Assembly (NCBI RefSeq): GCF_965363235.1 | Contig: NC_134844.1 | Coordinates: 75,881,497 to 75,945,496, forward strand | Direction: 5' to 3' | Length of the DNA: 64,000 nt | Origin: Mytilus galloprovincialis | Lineage: Eukaryota; Mollusca; Bivalvia; Mytilida; Mytilidae | Part shown: positions 1 to 11,696 of the stretch, piece after piece | Layout: each line of letters opens with the position of its first letter | How positions within the stretch are numbered: position 1 is the stretch's first letter | Notes under the pieces: generated by a model | What the model was told of the DNA's origin: nothing | What the model saw: the letters and a program-made list of their open reading frames with translations, nothing else | Database searches by the model: none | Program-made: the position numbers and the translations under genes

Positions 1-1010
1 ATGGCTTCTCTTTATAATCAATAACAAAACAAAAAAAGGGGGGACACCTGCTACCGCATTCCTTTGATACGCCTCTGCATCCTACAAGATATCAAGGTCG
101 TTGCTTAAAAAAATGTAGGAGTAGCTCTAGATGCTGGTTATATACATAATTGTTAAGGTTCAACTTCCTGGCATTTAAGAATATTTGACAAAAATCAAGA
201 TGCATATATAGGAATACATGCATGAACATCTCAATTGTATGTTCAGGCAACCTCTGAAATATTAATTAAAACTATAAATTTATAGTTAAAAAAATGTCGG
301 AAGAGGAAGCAGGACAAACCATGATCTCTCTCTGCATTTTATAATAAAATGTATCCAACTACCTTGAATTTTGAGGATATTTGACTTAAAATGTTTCAGT
401 TACAACTCAAAAACTGTACGAGGTGATAGCCAGACAAACCAATCTATAGCTTGACGAACAGACGAACGGGTAGACGAACGAACCTGTAGGCGATAAATTA
501 ATATACCCTTCGATGAAAGTGAGGTCATAAAATAAGCTTGAAATTGCAGTTGATACTTATAAAAAATCAAAACCTCATAGTGCTCAGTTTGCTTGAACAT
601 TTCTCTTCAGCTTTATAGCCATGAATTCTAAGATTTCTAAGATCGTAATACATTTGAGTTTCTGAATTGAAAGTTATTTTTCAGGGATGCGATGGTTGCT
701 TTCTTTTTGTTTTGTTCTTGTTTTTACATACTCTAGGCTATTGTTTCACATTTTGTCACATCGGGACATTTTATAAATTGTTACGTATATACATTTCGCA
801 TGTGTTGGTTTATTTTCGAAGGTCGTAAGTCGAGTTTTTCGATTGAATCGATGCATGTATAGTTACAATACATGTGTCGGATCGGCAATTATAGAACATT
901 TTCTGTTATATCCGTATTTTGCGTGGAATTCTCGCCGCGTTGAAGACCCAATTGCCTTCGTCTATCGTCTGCTTGTTTTCGAGTCGTTGTCTCTTTTACT
1001 TATTCTCAAT
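1..1010. other. AT-rich intergenic sequence
   Basis: I see no supported gene. At about 425-530 there is a degenerate stretch rich in gacgaac/agacgaacg followed by 'atataccc', which resembles the decayed 3' tail of a common bivalve dispersed repeat. A similar ggacggacggac...'gtatacccccac' tail lies at 5830-5920. The short open frames in this stretch show no domain or codon signal. Confidence 0.5.
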
Positions 1011-1725
1011 AGCTGCAAATGTTAAATAACACCAAGATTAAAAGCACCAACAGCTAGTGTATAGTTCGGTTGGTATAGGCGGATCCAGTGGGGGGGGGGG
1101 GGGGGGGGGCGTGTCCCCCTCTCGTGGGATTTTTTTTAGTGATTATATACTATATAGGGAATCACTGACTTGAAAGACCCCCACCCACCTTAGGTCAGTC
1201 AGCACCCTGTCATGTATTTGTTAAAAAAAATATATATTGCCATTCACTCTAAAAACGAAGCTAAATACTTAAACCCTCTTTTAAGAAAAGTTATATTGTT
1301 TCATTTTTACAATTTATTTTCAATAGCTGCAAATGTTAAATAACACCAAGATTAAAAGCGCCGACAGCTAGTGTATAGCTCGGTTGGTAAAGGCGGATCC
1401 AATTTTCTTTTTTTTTTTTGGGGGGGGAGGGGCGGGCCCGTGTCCCCCGTTTGTGGGATTTTTTTTTTATTGATTATATACCATAAAGGGAATCACTGAC
1501 TGGAGATACCCCTCACTTTAGTTCAGACAGCACCCTGTCATGTATTTGTTTAAAAAAAAAAACTTTAAAAAAAAAAAAATATATTGCCATTCACTCTAAA
1601 AAAGAAGCTGAATACGTAAATCCTCTTTTAAGAAAAGTAACATTGTTTCATTTTTACAATTTATTTTCAATACTGCAACCAAGATTAAAAGCGCCAACAG
1701 CTAGTGTATAGCTCGGTTGGTATAT
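1011..1725. repeat. Tandem repeat, ~314-333 bp unit, 2.2 copies, with G/C homopolymer core
   Basis: The segment 'accaagattaaaagc' recurs at 1031, 1345 and 1678, giving spacings of about 314 and 333 bp. Each unit runs through 'cagctagtgtatag(c/t)tcggttggta', 'ggcggatcca', a G-rich tract and 'gtgtcccc'; the third copy is cut short at about 1722. The words tagctcggttggta resemble a tRNA-type A box, so the unit may contain a tRNA-derived SINE head. No convincing B box follows, so that part is speculation. The G tract (1090-1109) is a likely sequencing or assembly weak point. Confidence 0.7.
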
Positions 1726-3114
1726 TTAATAGAAAGATATTTGTAAATATGGTAAATAAACTCATCATAAATACCAGGATTGAAATTTTACATTCACGAC
1801 AGACGGGTATTTCGTCTACAAAAGACTCATCAGTGACGCTCGACTAAAAAATGTTAATAAGGCCAAATGAAACTGACCATTTAACTTAAAAAATGGCGAA
1901 GTGCAAACATTTTTTTAGTTTTTCAACGCTATCCTCTTGACCACATAATGTGTTTTCATCAAAATTGGAAATGATAATATTTTATGAAGAAAAATCTTTA
2001 CCTACGTCGCATTATATATACTAGTATACTAACATATTGTGTTGTAAAATGATGCCCTTTATGGGTTCTTGATTAGATTAATAAAAAATTCTATACTATT
2101 AACAAATTCAAAATATACTGCTTTACAAAAAAGTTAAACAACAGATACATTCAAGTCAAATCTATCTTAATTTCTGTCAAGTTTTTCCATTTTCAAGTAA
2201 AGAAAATCACGCATTATGGTTCCATTTCTTTCCTGTAATAATTAGATCACTTGCATACTTATAACACACACACAGACAATATGTATTGTTTATTTGTTGA
2301 AATATATTAAAATATGCGCTGCTGAACTTACATTAGTCAGTATAGTATATAGACGTGTATACCAAAGACAAATTTATACATTCCTGTAGTGTTTGATAAT
2401 GACCCAGTGACCTACAACTTTTATAATAAATAAACCACATAGGCAACGCTTCTGAATCAGTATAAAAAGTATGAATTATTTGTTAAACTAGTGTAAAATG
2501 TGGTGTGAAATAATTGGTAAAGGCAACGATATCCGGCCAATTAAATTGACCCGATGAGCTGACATGATGTTGAATTTATTTTGGAAATATTACACTTAAT
2601 TTAACCTTACAATTTTTCATTATGTTTGTTTAGTCTATGTATTTGCCATAATCAAAATTGTGTTTTGTTTGTTTTGCAAATAAAGAATCATTATGTTGAA
2701 TATTTTAATGAGAGAACCTTAAATAATCCATTATTTTCATTTTTGTTCTCAACTGAAAAAAAATGGTAATACTAAATCCATTATAGCACAACCAAGTAAA
2801 AAAGTGTCCTTTAGTTTATACTTAAATCATAAATGAGATCATAGAACATTTCTAATCCGACAAAATGAAGATTAATAAAAAAAATCGTTTAGGAGGGATA
2901 TGCGTTGTTAAATGCTGTGCAAATGGAATAATTCCCCTATTCAATCATTCTTCTGGCCAATTATTTGAAAAAAAGGGGGGGGGCTTTGATAACTGTTACC
3001 CTAGCTTGCCCTACAACATAATACCCCCCCCCCCCCCCCCAAAGAATATAGATTTCGTATTCATATAAGTCTGAAAATCAAACCCAATAGAGTTAGAATT
3101 AGATTTTTAGGCTG
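1726..3114. other. Intergenic, no gene seen
   Basis: AT-rich sequence without supported coding. The only structure is a G9 run near 2977 and a C18 run near 3024, about 40 bp apart. They could pair as a hairpin or be remnants of the same 'ggggggg' dispersed repeat seen at 1.1 kb. Confidence 0.5.
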
Positions 3115-3480
3115 ACAAATATTTTCTGTCAATTTACATTTGCACAAGTCTGTCTACATGTTCACCAGTTTTTCAATCATCCACTAGTCTGTTTTTACTT
3201 TCACAAGTCTTTTTTATAGCCCCCTAGTCTGTCCATATGATTTTCCACAGTCTGACTATGTCCACAAGTCACTACGTTATTACCGCGGTCTCTATGTGTC
3301 CGTCAGTCTGTCTCCGTGTTTACAAATCGATATACATGTTTACCCGCCAGGTTACGTTTCTAACAGTTTGCCTTCATGTCCTACACGTCCACCAGTCTGC
3401 TTATATATATATACCAGTCTGGCTACAAGTCTACAAGAATATTATTTGCATCATTGACTAAGTCTGTCTGGATATGTCGT
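3115..3480. repeat. Degenerate minisatellite of agtctgtctacatgt-like units
   Basis: Variants of 'cacaagtctgtctacatgttcaccagt' recur about every 25-35 bp (3141, 3177, 3208, 3245, 3270, 3305, 3390, 3412, 3430). Units are strongly diverged. The small open frames over this block are by-products of the repeat and are not called. Confidence 0.6.
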
Positions 3481-4443
3481 CTGGCGGATTTGCTTGTCTC
3501 TCACATTCTGAAGATGATGATATTCCTCGTAGTGAAATCGTTAATACAATGTACCAGTACTTAAGTCTATCAGTGTCCATCTCCATGCAAGACTCGGGGT
3601 CTGATGAAGGTTCTAAAACAATTAAAAATTCGTCTATACAGTCCTTCTGAAAGTCTTCTCGGTCAGAAGCAAAAGAATGCCCGGTTAGCGCCTCTGAATT
3701 TGCCCGGGGCATGTGGAGGATCAGTAGATATCGACACACCAAATTCAGTTATTCGACGAAGAATTTCAACACCTATCTCATTTAACACCAACATTACACA
3801 ATAATGTCAACATGGAGTCAGTAACTGAGGTAACATTAAGTTAATTTAGAAGTCAATATCTTGTATATTTCTGTATACAAATTATAATGCATATATCACT
3901 GTCATGAATCAAGGATTTGTATAGTAATAAGGGTCTTACTATCATCGGAACTTTGTTTTTTTGGTAACACGCCATTATTCCGACAGCCCATTAGTCCGAC
4001 AGCCCATTGGTCCGACAACCAATTAGTCTGACAACCCAATAGTCCGACAACACATTGCTCCGACAGCCCAATACTCCGACAACCTATAATTCCGACACTT
4101 ATCAAGTCAAGTATCAGGATATCAGGGTAAAATAAAATTTGTCTGTCTGTATTATTACGTTTATATTTGTAATAACATATTTTAAGAAATAACTCCGTAT
4201 ATATAATACAAGGCTAAGGTAGTTCGTATACTTTCAATGTTAATTCTCAATTCGAAATCTGTATATAGAATAAAACAGAAAATAATATTTTATTTTCCAA
4301 ATTAAAGGATGTATGTAAATCAAGAACAAGCATTGATGGCGCGAGCTACTGATGATACCCTGCCCAAAGATTTCGGTAGATAGAAATTTTTTGAGTTGTG
4401 AATCTGAAAAAGCATTACACAGTATATAACTGACTTATATATA

Positions 4444-5655
4444 CGGGGCGCCGAATGGGACTCTTGTGGTTTTGTACTCAAAATTCAATTTTGTACGGAC
4501 AAAAGTGATTTTTGTTCAACAAAAATAAGTTCAGTTTAACAAAATTTGTATCATACTACAAATTTAAAATTTTGTCATACAAAATTATCTATCAGCGGAC
4601 AAAAGTCACTTTTGTCATGACAAAATTCATTTTTGTTACACAGACTTGAATTTTGTTACCTAATTTGAAAATTGGGCGACAAAAGTCAATTTTGTATTCA
4701 AATTAGTTTAGTTTGGTTTCTGTGAACTAATTTGCATACAAAATCGACTTTTGTTACACAAAATTGACAAAAATGAATTTTGTCTCAACAAAATTGACAA
4801 AATTGACTTTTGTCTCAACAAAATTGACAAAATTGAATTGACAAAATTGACTTTTGTCTCAACAAAATTGACAAAATTGACTTTTGTCTCAACAAAATTG
4901 AATTTTGTCTCAACAAAATTGATTTTTGTCTCACGAAAGTCAATTTTGTCTCACGAAAGTCAATTTTGTCTCATAAAAGTCAATTTTGTTGTTACAAAAT
5001 TGAATTTTGTCGTCACAAAAATGAATTTTGTCGTCACAAAATTGACTTTTGTCTCAACAAAATTGACAAAATTGACTTTTGTCTCAACAAAATTAACAAA
5101 ATTGAGTTTTGTCTCAACAAAATTAACAAAATTGACTTTTGTCTCAACAAAATTAACAAAATTGACTTTTGTCTCAACAAAATTGATTTTTGTCTCAACA
5201 AAATTGACAGAATTGACTTTTGTCTCAACAAAATTAACAAAATTGACTTTTGTCTCAACAAAATTGACAAAATTGAATTTTGTCTCACAAAAGTCAATTT
5301 TGTCTCACAAAATTGAATCTTACCTCACACAATTGACTTTTGTGATTTAATTTCCATATCAGGTAACAAAAGTCAATTTTGTATGCAAATATCTTGTATT
5401 TGCATACCTTTTAGACAAAATTGACTTTTGTCATGACAAATATGAATTTTGTCTACAAAAATGAATTTTGTCATGACAAAAATGAATTTTGTCATGACAA
5501 AAATGAATTTTGTCTACACAAATGAATTTTGTCATCACAAAATTGAAGTTCTCACAAAACAAGTCTGTAGCACATAGTTTTGTAAGACAAAAATGATTTT
5601 GTTATGACAGAATTGAATTTTGTACAAAACCACAAGAGTCCCACTCGGCGCCCCG
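4444..5655. mobile_element. TA-flanked MITE filled with amplified palindromic acaaaattgacttttgt repeats
   Basis: Perfect-looking terminal inverted repeats start 'cggggcgccga' and end 'cggcgccccg', continuing inward as 'tgggactcttgtggttttgta' and its complement. Both sides are flanked by TA (4442-4443 and 5656-5657), as for Tc1/mariner-type insertion. Almost the whole interior is variants of acaaaattgacttttgtctc arranged in 18- and 30-bp steps. Because the words acaaaagt/caattttgt are mutually complementary, the whole element can fold on itself. The 199-residue plus-strand frame (4751-5350) and the overlapping minus-strand frame are products of this repeat (period-10 peptide KLTKLTFVST) and are not genes. 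Confidence 0.85.
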
Positions 5656-7535
5656 TAATATAAACCTTGAAGCTAAATATCAGAAATCATGGTATTGTAG
5701 TACCTGAGACTTGGCTGTCATGTAATGAGTAATGAGTTTGAAAAAGCATCACACGATATAACCGTCTTCAATAAACCTTTCAGAAATCCTTGTAATGTAG
5801 TTCATGAAAAAGATGCAACGAAAATAGTTATGGGACGGGCGGCGAACTGACGGATGGACGGTTGGACGGACGGACAGACAGAGATAAAACAGTATACCCC
5901 CACTTTTTCGAAGCGGCGGTCTAATGATTGTGTCAACATTAAGACATTACAATACTAATATGATATAATTATATTTATAGCACTATAAGCCTCAGTCACA
6001 ATCGGAGCTAATACAAAATATAAAAAAAAAAATACGTATTAATATCAATTAACAGTCAGTATCCAGACATGTACTACATTATTCAAAAGAACTAACGATA
6101 TGATCCTCATTTTTTTCTCAATAATAGTAAAGTTTTCTTGTGTTCACTTCGAAATTAATCATATTTGTCTAACGTTTTAAAGTTCTGATATGTGCTAGAA
6201 ATATGGCGAAAGAATTCCTCCCTCAAATTATAATGAAGTGAGCATTCGATTGAAAAATGACGCTCATCCTAAACTTTATCAGCTGTACAATACGATTTTT
6301 TGAGTATTTAGCATTTTCAATTCTTCATGTAATGGAAGAGCACCGATTCTGAATTAACATATAAATTACCTTTCTTAAAATCAATGATATCTAAATATGT
6401 TTCTTCGTGAAACCAATTTTTAAATGAAAAATAAGTTTCCCACAAAACACATATTACTAAGTTTTTACAATTAAACAATTTGACAAAGACACAAGGACAA
6501 GAATGTCACACATTGTCTTATTCTACTAGTTTGTTATTGTCTTTTATACTGCACTCGTTCTACTTGAGCAGTCAAAATGCGTTGACTGTATATTTCTATG
6601 ACATATACAGTCACTGACCCGATATCACTTTTCCTTATGCATATTTAGATACAAATTGCCGAAATATTCATGTCCGTCATATTTGTTTTTCGTAATAAGT
6701 TTTGTTGTAAATCATCAGTCCTGCATCTCCACCAATCATTAACAAAGAGGCATATCTTTCTAGAATTTAAAATAATCTTAGGATACAAACATCGGTCTCC
6801 CAACAAAATATTGAGTGTCATTTCTCGGATTATGTCTGAACGATCGCTATTAGAAGTGCTACATGTACTGTCTCCGTATTTCGTGGATTCACATTTCCGA
6901 ACATGATACCGTATTCATGATTGATCATGATTGGAATTGCTCATCTTTTCTGAGAACATATTTCGTCCTATTTGTCTTCTTATTTTTTAGGTTCTGGGTA
7001 CGTATTTGTCTCTTTGTTTTTCTTATTTTGACTGACGCTACTTTATCCCATTATTTCTGCAACAAAATAAATTTAAATAAAACTCAGATGAGTGATACAA
7101 GGAGAGAAAGTGTTGCGACCAAAGAGGGCGGGTAGTGTTTTCCAACTCCGATGTATTATTTATTTATGTAGTTCATAGTCGGGGAACCTCACTCCCCTGA
7201 TACGCAAAAAGGGGGATTCGAAGATCTAGTGAAAAGAAGGAAGATCAAGACACACATGCAAGAAATAGCGAGCTAGAACAGCACAGACTGATAGTAGACA
7301 CACAAACAACGAAATATAAAGATAAATAAAGTAACTAGACACGCAAAACGAAAGAGGGGCGAGGTTAAGGACTGAGCAGTTGCTATAATCATGTGTATCA
7401 ACTCCAATAAACTGTGACAAAATTAATGTCCGCATGCAAAAAATAATTGGAATCAAAACGGACAACCACAAATATCAGAGAGCGGAGTTGGTTTTTTTTT
7501 TAGAGAAAATTTATCCATACACTAAGAAAAACGCA
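5656..7535. other. Interior of the 16-bp-repeat element, no gene recognised
   Basis: At 5830-5920 there is a decayed 'ggacggacggacag...gtatacccccac' repeat tail. At 6670-7135 two overlapping short plus-strand frames are hydrophobic and low complexity, with no recognisable domain. I do not call them genes, and see nothing resembling a DDE transposase. Confidence 0.45.
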
Positions 7536-7662
7536 TATTGTCGGAATAATGGGCTGTCACGCGGAGTAATGGGTTGTCGTAATAATGGGCTGTCAGAATA
7601 GTACATGTTGTCGGAGTATTGGGCTGTCCGAATAATGGTTGTCAGACTAATGGGATGTCACC

Positions 7663-8277
7663 ATTTTTTTTACCCTCCCCCTTTTTTCCAATATCCGTTA
7701 TTTTTTCGTTTTCTATTTTAAAATTCACTCTCTTTAGTAATATATCCGTGACCGCTGTGGATAGTAAACTTGGAATTGATAGTAAATAGCAAAATCAAGT
7801 AATTTGTAGTGTATTTATGTTCCTATGACACGTACAGACAAAGGCGAAAAAAAAATTAATAATACGATTTCAAGTGAGAAAACGAAAATATAACAGATTT
7901 TGGAAAAAAAGCGTAGGGTAAAAAAAAATGTCCTGTACCCAAGTACCTATGCTTACTATTAAAGCAATAATTTGAGAAATATATATTAAGGGTTATACTA
8001 ATATGTGAATATTATGAGTCCAGGTAACTCGATCAACTTGATTTGAAATTTGTACGTATGAAAAATTATATTTATTATCTGGTCATGTCTCGCGTTTTTT
8101 TGTAATGTTGTAAAAATAACAGTGTAAGTTAAGACCAAAAAGTAGACCAGGCAAATACTTTATTATCTTTACTAGTTAATTTCTGGAGATCATGTGTCTG
8201 TCATTTATTCTGTTATTCATATCTTTTAAACAACTATATTATATACGCATCATATCAATCTATCAATTAGGATACAT
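7663..8277. other. Intergenic, no gene seen
   Basis: AT-rich sequence; no feature beyond simple A/T runs. Confidence 0.45.
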
Positions 8278-8286
8278 TATTTTATT

Positions 8287-9246
8287 GGCACTGGCTACGG
8301 TTACATGGAAATGTAACAATAATAAAAATATTATTGTTACATTGGGGACTAAATGCCGGAATGCATGGTTGGGTAAGGAACCGATTAGTTACGAATGTAA
8401 CAATAATTATTGAGGCTACGGTTACATTGCGTTATTGTTACATGCAAAACAGCAATGTTCAATGGGACTAGTAATATGTATTAAATAATAAAAGTTGAAG
8501 ACATTATCTTATATTAACAATACATACAAGTATAACATACAATTTTTTGTCCATTTCAATTCTCAATTTTATACATGTATACAGAAGTTCACAGTGTTAG
8601 TTCACAGTTAGCAAACTTTGCTTTTGATGTATCAATTTTTGGTAACTGCGTTTGTATAGCTGTATGAAATTTGTGTCTTGATATTGTTTCAGTTTCGTTT
8701 CAAACGCATCCCATGCAAGTTTTAAATTTTTCACCCAAACAATATTGGTAATAGGAATCTCTTCCTCTTTTGTTCAAAGTATCATGACAGTAATACGAGT
8801 AGGTGTGCAGTTAAATACTTAAAAGTGAACAGTTTTCTCAGCCCGAGTTTTCAACAACAAACCATTGAACTATATTTTTCGCCTTTGGCACTACTAATTT
8901 GAAGTAGTATCTTTAAGAACATCAAATCCATTAATACCTTAAACTATTCAAACACCATTTGTTGAATAATAATCATGATTTATTATTTATTATTATAACA
9001 AGTATTATTTAGTAGACATGAATGAATTAAGCAACAAAACTATATTGAAGATTTAAGTTTAATAAATCTAGCGTACATTGCTGTTTTTCATGTAACAATA
9101 ACGCAATGTCACCGTAGCCTCAATAATTATTGTTACATTCGTAATTAATCGGTTCCTTACCCAACTTTGCATTCCGGCAATTAGTCTCCAATGTAACAAT
9201 AATATTTTTATTATTGTTACATTTCCATGTAACCGTAGCCAGTGCC
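8287..9246. mobile_element. Foldback MITE with ~175-bp inverted ends and 9-bp target duplication
   Basis: The left end 'ggcactggctacggttacat' (8287) is matched in inverse by the right end finishing 'ccgtagccagtgcc' (9246). Pairing continues for about 175 bp (8287-8462 with 9072-9246). The exact 9-bp direct repeat TATTTTATT flanks the element (8278-8286 and 9247-9255). A 9-bp duplication with long inverted ends is the pattern of Mutator-like elements (established family knowledge). Each end contains its own inner palindrome around 'gtaacaataat...attattgttac'. There is no transposase, so it is non-autonomous. Confidence 0.9.
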
Positions 9247-9712
9247 TATTTTATTTGGCTTAATAACATATTATTGGTATTTAGTGCGACCGTGCACCTT
9301 TCGGTTGTCTCGAGTGTTTTCTATTATAGCAATGTTTAAGTCGTCATGTTGCGGGATTTTCAAATCCCAAAAGAAGAACACACTTCAAATTCAACAGGAT
9401 TTTCGATTTGGTAACCGCATTACTTTAATATAGATCATTATATATTACATAACCTTACACAATCAATTTACTTTTTATGATTAATCTGATATGCATGCCC
9501 AATATATTTTATTCCCAAAACCTTATTTAAAAAGGAGGGGACATGGTCAAAGTGTCGTGCAAACCCAATTATTGTTTATTGTCACGGAATAATTACAAAC
9601 TGTGCTATAGTTTTTAAGATTATTGGATAATTGACTTGTTCTATAGGTACATGTACCTTACTTACCCAGGTGACACATCAGTTGTACCCTTGATATTGGT
9701 ATAAATTCAAAT

Positions 9713-9883
9713 CACAGGCACTTGTTTCTATCCATTTGAAGACCCACTATTAACGTATATATTTACCAGAAATAATGGTTTTAAGCGGAGAGGTGAAAAA
9801 ATTAGTTGTGTACCTTCTCGAAAATATCACGGAAAATATACGTTGATAGTGGGTCTTCCAATGGATAGAAACAAGTGCCTGTG
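9713..9883. mobile_element. 171-bp hAT-type MITE
   Basis: Inverted ends of about 45 bp: 'cacaggcacttgtttctatc' at the left and its complement finishing 'gcctgtg' at the right. They are flanked by the exact 8-bp direct repeat ATTCAAAT (9705-9712 and 9884-9891). An 8-bp duplication points to hAT-type transposition. The loop between the arms is about 70 bp. Confidence 0.88.
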
Positions 9884-9910
9884 ATTCAAATGCTTATTGA
9901 TATATTAAAA

Positions 9911-10890
9911 GAAGATGTTGTATGATTGCCAATGAGACAGCTGTCCACAGAATCCGGGTCTGTTCGCGCCCAATCACGTTCGCACCGTTCCACATTCGCC
10001 CCCATTCACTTTCGCACACCACATGTTCGCACCCAAATTTTGCGAAAAGTTCGTTCGCACCCCACACGTTCTCACCCAATTTTACCAATTTTTTGGAGGT
10101 GTATTGGTATAAATATATATGCCATTGTTGCTAAATAATTCGAGATACTGACAAGTTTTTTTGTGTCATGACAAGTTTATAAAAAAAAAGTCCTTGTTTT
10201 TAAGTCAGATTATGTTATTCTGACAACAACTATTTCATTTGTGTGTTGAATAATTCTTAATCGTGTTTTGGTTAGTGTATTGAAATAATTTGTTTTTCAC
10301 TGTTTCTAGTCAATTAAGTGTGAATCTGACAACATGTTGAACAACTGGTATGCATGGTAAGTGTATTGCTATAATTAATATTTATTTTATTAGTATTTAC
10401 ATCAAAGCAATTTAAAACAACAATCATGATTTATAAACAACAGTAAACAATAACACCAAGTTAGGCTGTTTATAAATACCAATTAGCAATAATCATACAT
10501 AATCAACATTTAATAATTAATCATCAGATTGATAAAAAAAAATCTATTCAATAAATTCTCAAATTTTATTCAAAAAGAATACAATTATTTGTTATATCCA
10601 TATGAATAATTTCTAACAATTTAACTTAAATTTTATTAAAAATTGGGCGCGAACATGTAGGGTGCGAACGGACGTGGGGGGCGAAAATGTGAGGTGCGAA
10701 CGTGTAGGGTGCGAAACTATATTGGGCGCGAACGGACCTGATACCCTGTCCACAAGAGACCAAAATGACACAGACATTAACAACTATAGGTCACTGTACA
10801 GCCTTCAACAATGAGCATAGCCCATACCGCAAAGGCCCCGATATGACAATGTAAAACAATTCAAACGAGAAAACTAAGATACATGTATAT
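9911..10890 (+). repeat. Bivalve dispersed repeat ('gccaatgagaca' family), split by a transposon
   Basis: The pieces 9911-9949 and 10746-10890 join to the same sequence as the minus-strand copy at 30075-30275 (gattgccaatgagacaac, then gaccaaaatgacacag, then 'gccttcaacaatgagc', then 'gacaatgtaaaacaattc'). The 796 bp between them is a later insertion. Related family members begin at 31255, 37525 and about 51600. Confidence 0.85.
9950..10745. mobile_element. MITE with ends made of GTGCGAACG-type repeats, 9-bp target duplication
   Basis: The insertion is bounded by the exact 9-bp repeat CTGTCCACA (9941-9949 and 10746-10754). Left terminus '(g)aatccgggtctgttcgcgc' pairs with right terminus '...gcgcgaacggacctgatacc'. 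Both ends carry five to seven copies of (g)tgcgaac(g) with variable spacers, in opposite orientation (9960-10080 and 10645-10735). The uninterrupted copy of the host repeat at 30.1-30.3 kb supplies the related empty site. The 9-bp duplication suggests a Mutator-like origin. The two short plus-strand frames over the left end are translations of this repeat and are not genes. Confidence 0.9.
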
Positions 10891-11238
10891 GTACATTGTA
10901 CATGTTGTATATGAAGATTAATTAGATTAAAGTAAACAATGTGGTATGTTTCCAAAATAAATGCTATCCGCTAAAGACCAACTGATGTTGATCCAATTAC
11001 TAGCCAAACAAATGATACATACATGTAGGTTACCATACTTCCTTCATTTATATTATGATTATTGAGTATTTTTTTGGAAACATTTCAAACCTTTACATGC
11101 TGTTTTATATACATGTTACTACAGTTCAGCGACTCAAGTTTAAAAGGCAAAAATTTATATAAAAGAATTTAAACTTAATATCATTTTGTATGAACATCAT
11201 GTTGAATATTTACATTTTCTCAAAAAGTTTTTATTTTA

Positions 11239-11411
11239 CTTAGCTAATAAAGAAGATGATGGATTCCCAAACAGAAATCTTGATGACAGTGAAAAAATTG
11301 AAGAATTGCACCAATTGTTACAGAGAATCGATTTCAAGCAGAAACAGATGCTCAAAAATAAGGGAATACAACAGCCATCCATGTTCCTTCACATATCATT
11401 TGCATATAAAG
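11239..11411 (+). pseudogene. Exon-like segment, helical acidic/basic protein fragment
   Basis: An open frame is preceded by an acceptor-like 'ttttattttacttag' and followed by a donor-like 'aaag|gtatat'. It encodes about 57 residues rich in E/K/Q (for example SEKIEELHQLLQRIDFKQKQ) that would form amphipathic helices. I do not recognise the family. Downstream exon-like segments at 11987-12066 and 13394-13720 do not join to it in an open frame and contain stops. I therefore read the group as a decayed copy of a gene or gene-like element rather than an active gene. Confidence 0.3.
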
Positions 11412-11696
11412 GTATATATTGTATATATATATATTTTGTCTACATTTTCTGAATTTATGATTTTAAAAATCTTTCAAAAGATATAAATGTACATTGTAAG
11501 TCATGTAATTCAAATAGAGACGTGCCATTGTCTTTGATAAAAGATAGAGTTACATGTATGCCTTTTTAGTATTATCAGCTTATATACTTACTTAGCCTTG
11601 TTAAAATCTATAAATATACCTTATGTATATTACATGTATGTTGAAATGTCTGTCAGAATATATACATATATACATGTTTATATATATATATATATA

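Larger units (their letters stand above)
3963..7662. mobile_element. DNA-transposon-like element with inverted ends made of 16-bp tandem repeats
   Basis: The left end (3963-4100) holds about eight units of a 16-bp motif that reads on the other strand as tgtcggantaatgggc. The right end (about 7536-7662) holds about seven units in the opposite orientation. The outer boundaries also match: left 'ggtaacacgccattattc' against right, reverse-complemented, 'ggtgacatcccattagtc'. No transposase is visible between the ends, so it is a non-autonomous or decayed element. A second inverted-repeat element (4444-5655) is nested inside. The flanks are T-rich on both sides, so the target duplication cannot be read. 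Confidence 0.65.

Noticed and set aside
3971..4100. CRISPR-like array of ~16-bp repeats
   Set aside because: Eukaryotic context, no spacers of constant unique sequence, and a mirrored array at 7.5 kb shows it is a transposon end.
4751..5350. 199-residue plus-strand open frame (and overlapping frames on both strands)
   Set aside because: Pure translation of the internal repeat of the MITE 4444-5655; period-10 peptide, open on both strands.
6670..7135. Two overlapping plus-strand frames as a membrane protein gene
   Set aside because: Hydrophobicity results from T-rich sequence; no start context, domain or splice sites.
9894..10138. Overlapping frames on both strands at the left end of the GTGCGAACG element
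   Set aside because: They arise from the motif array in the inverted end.
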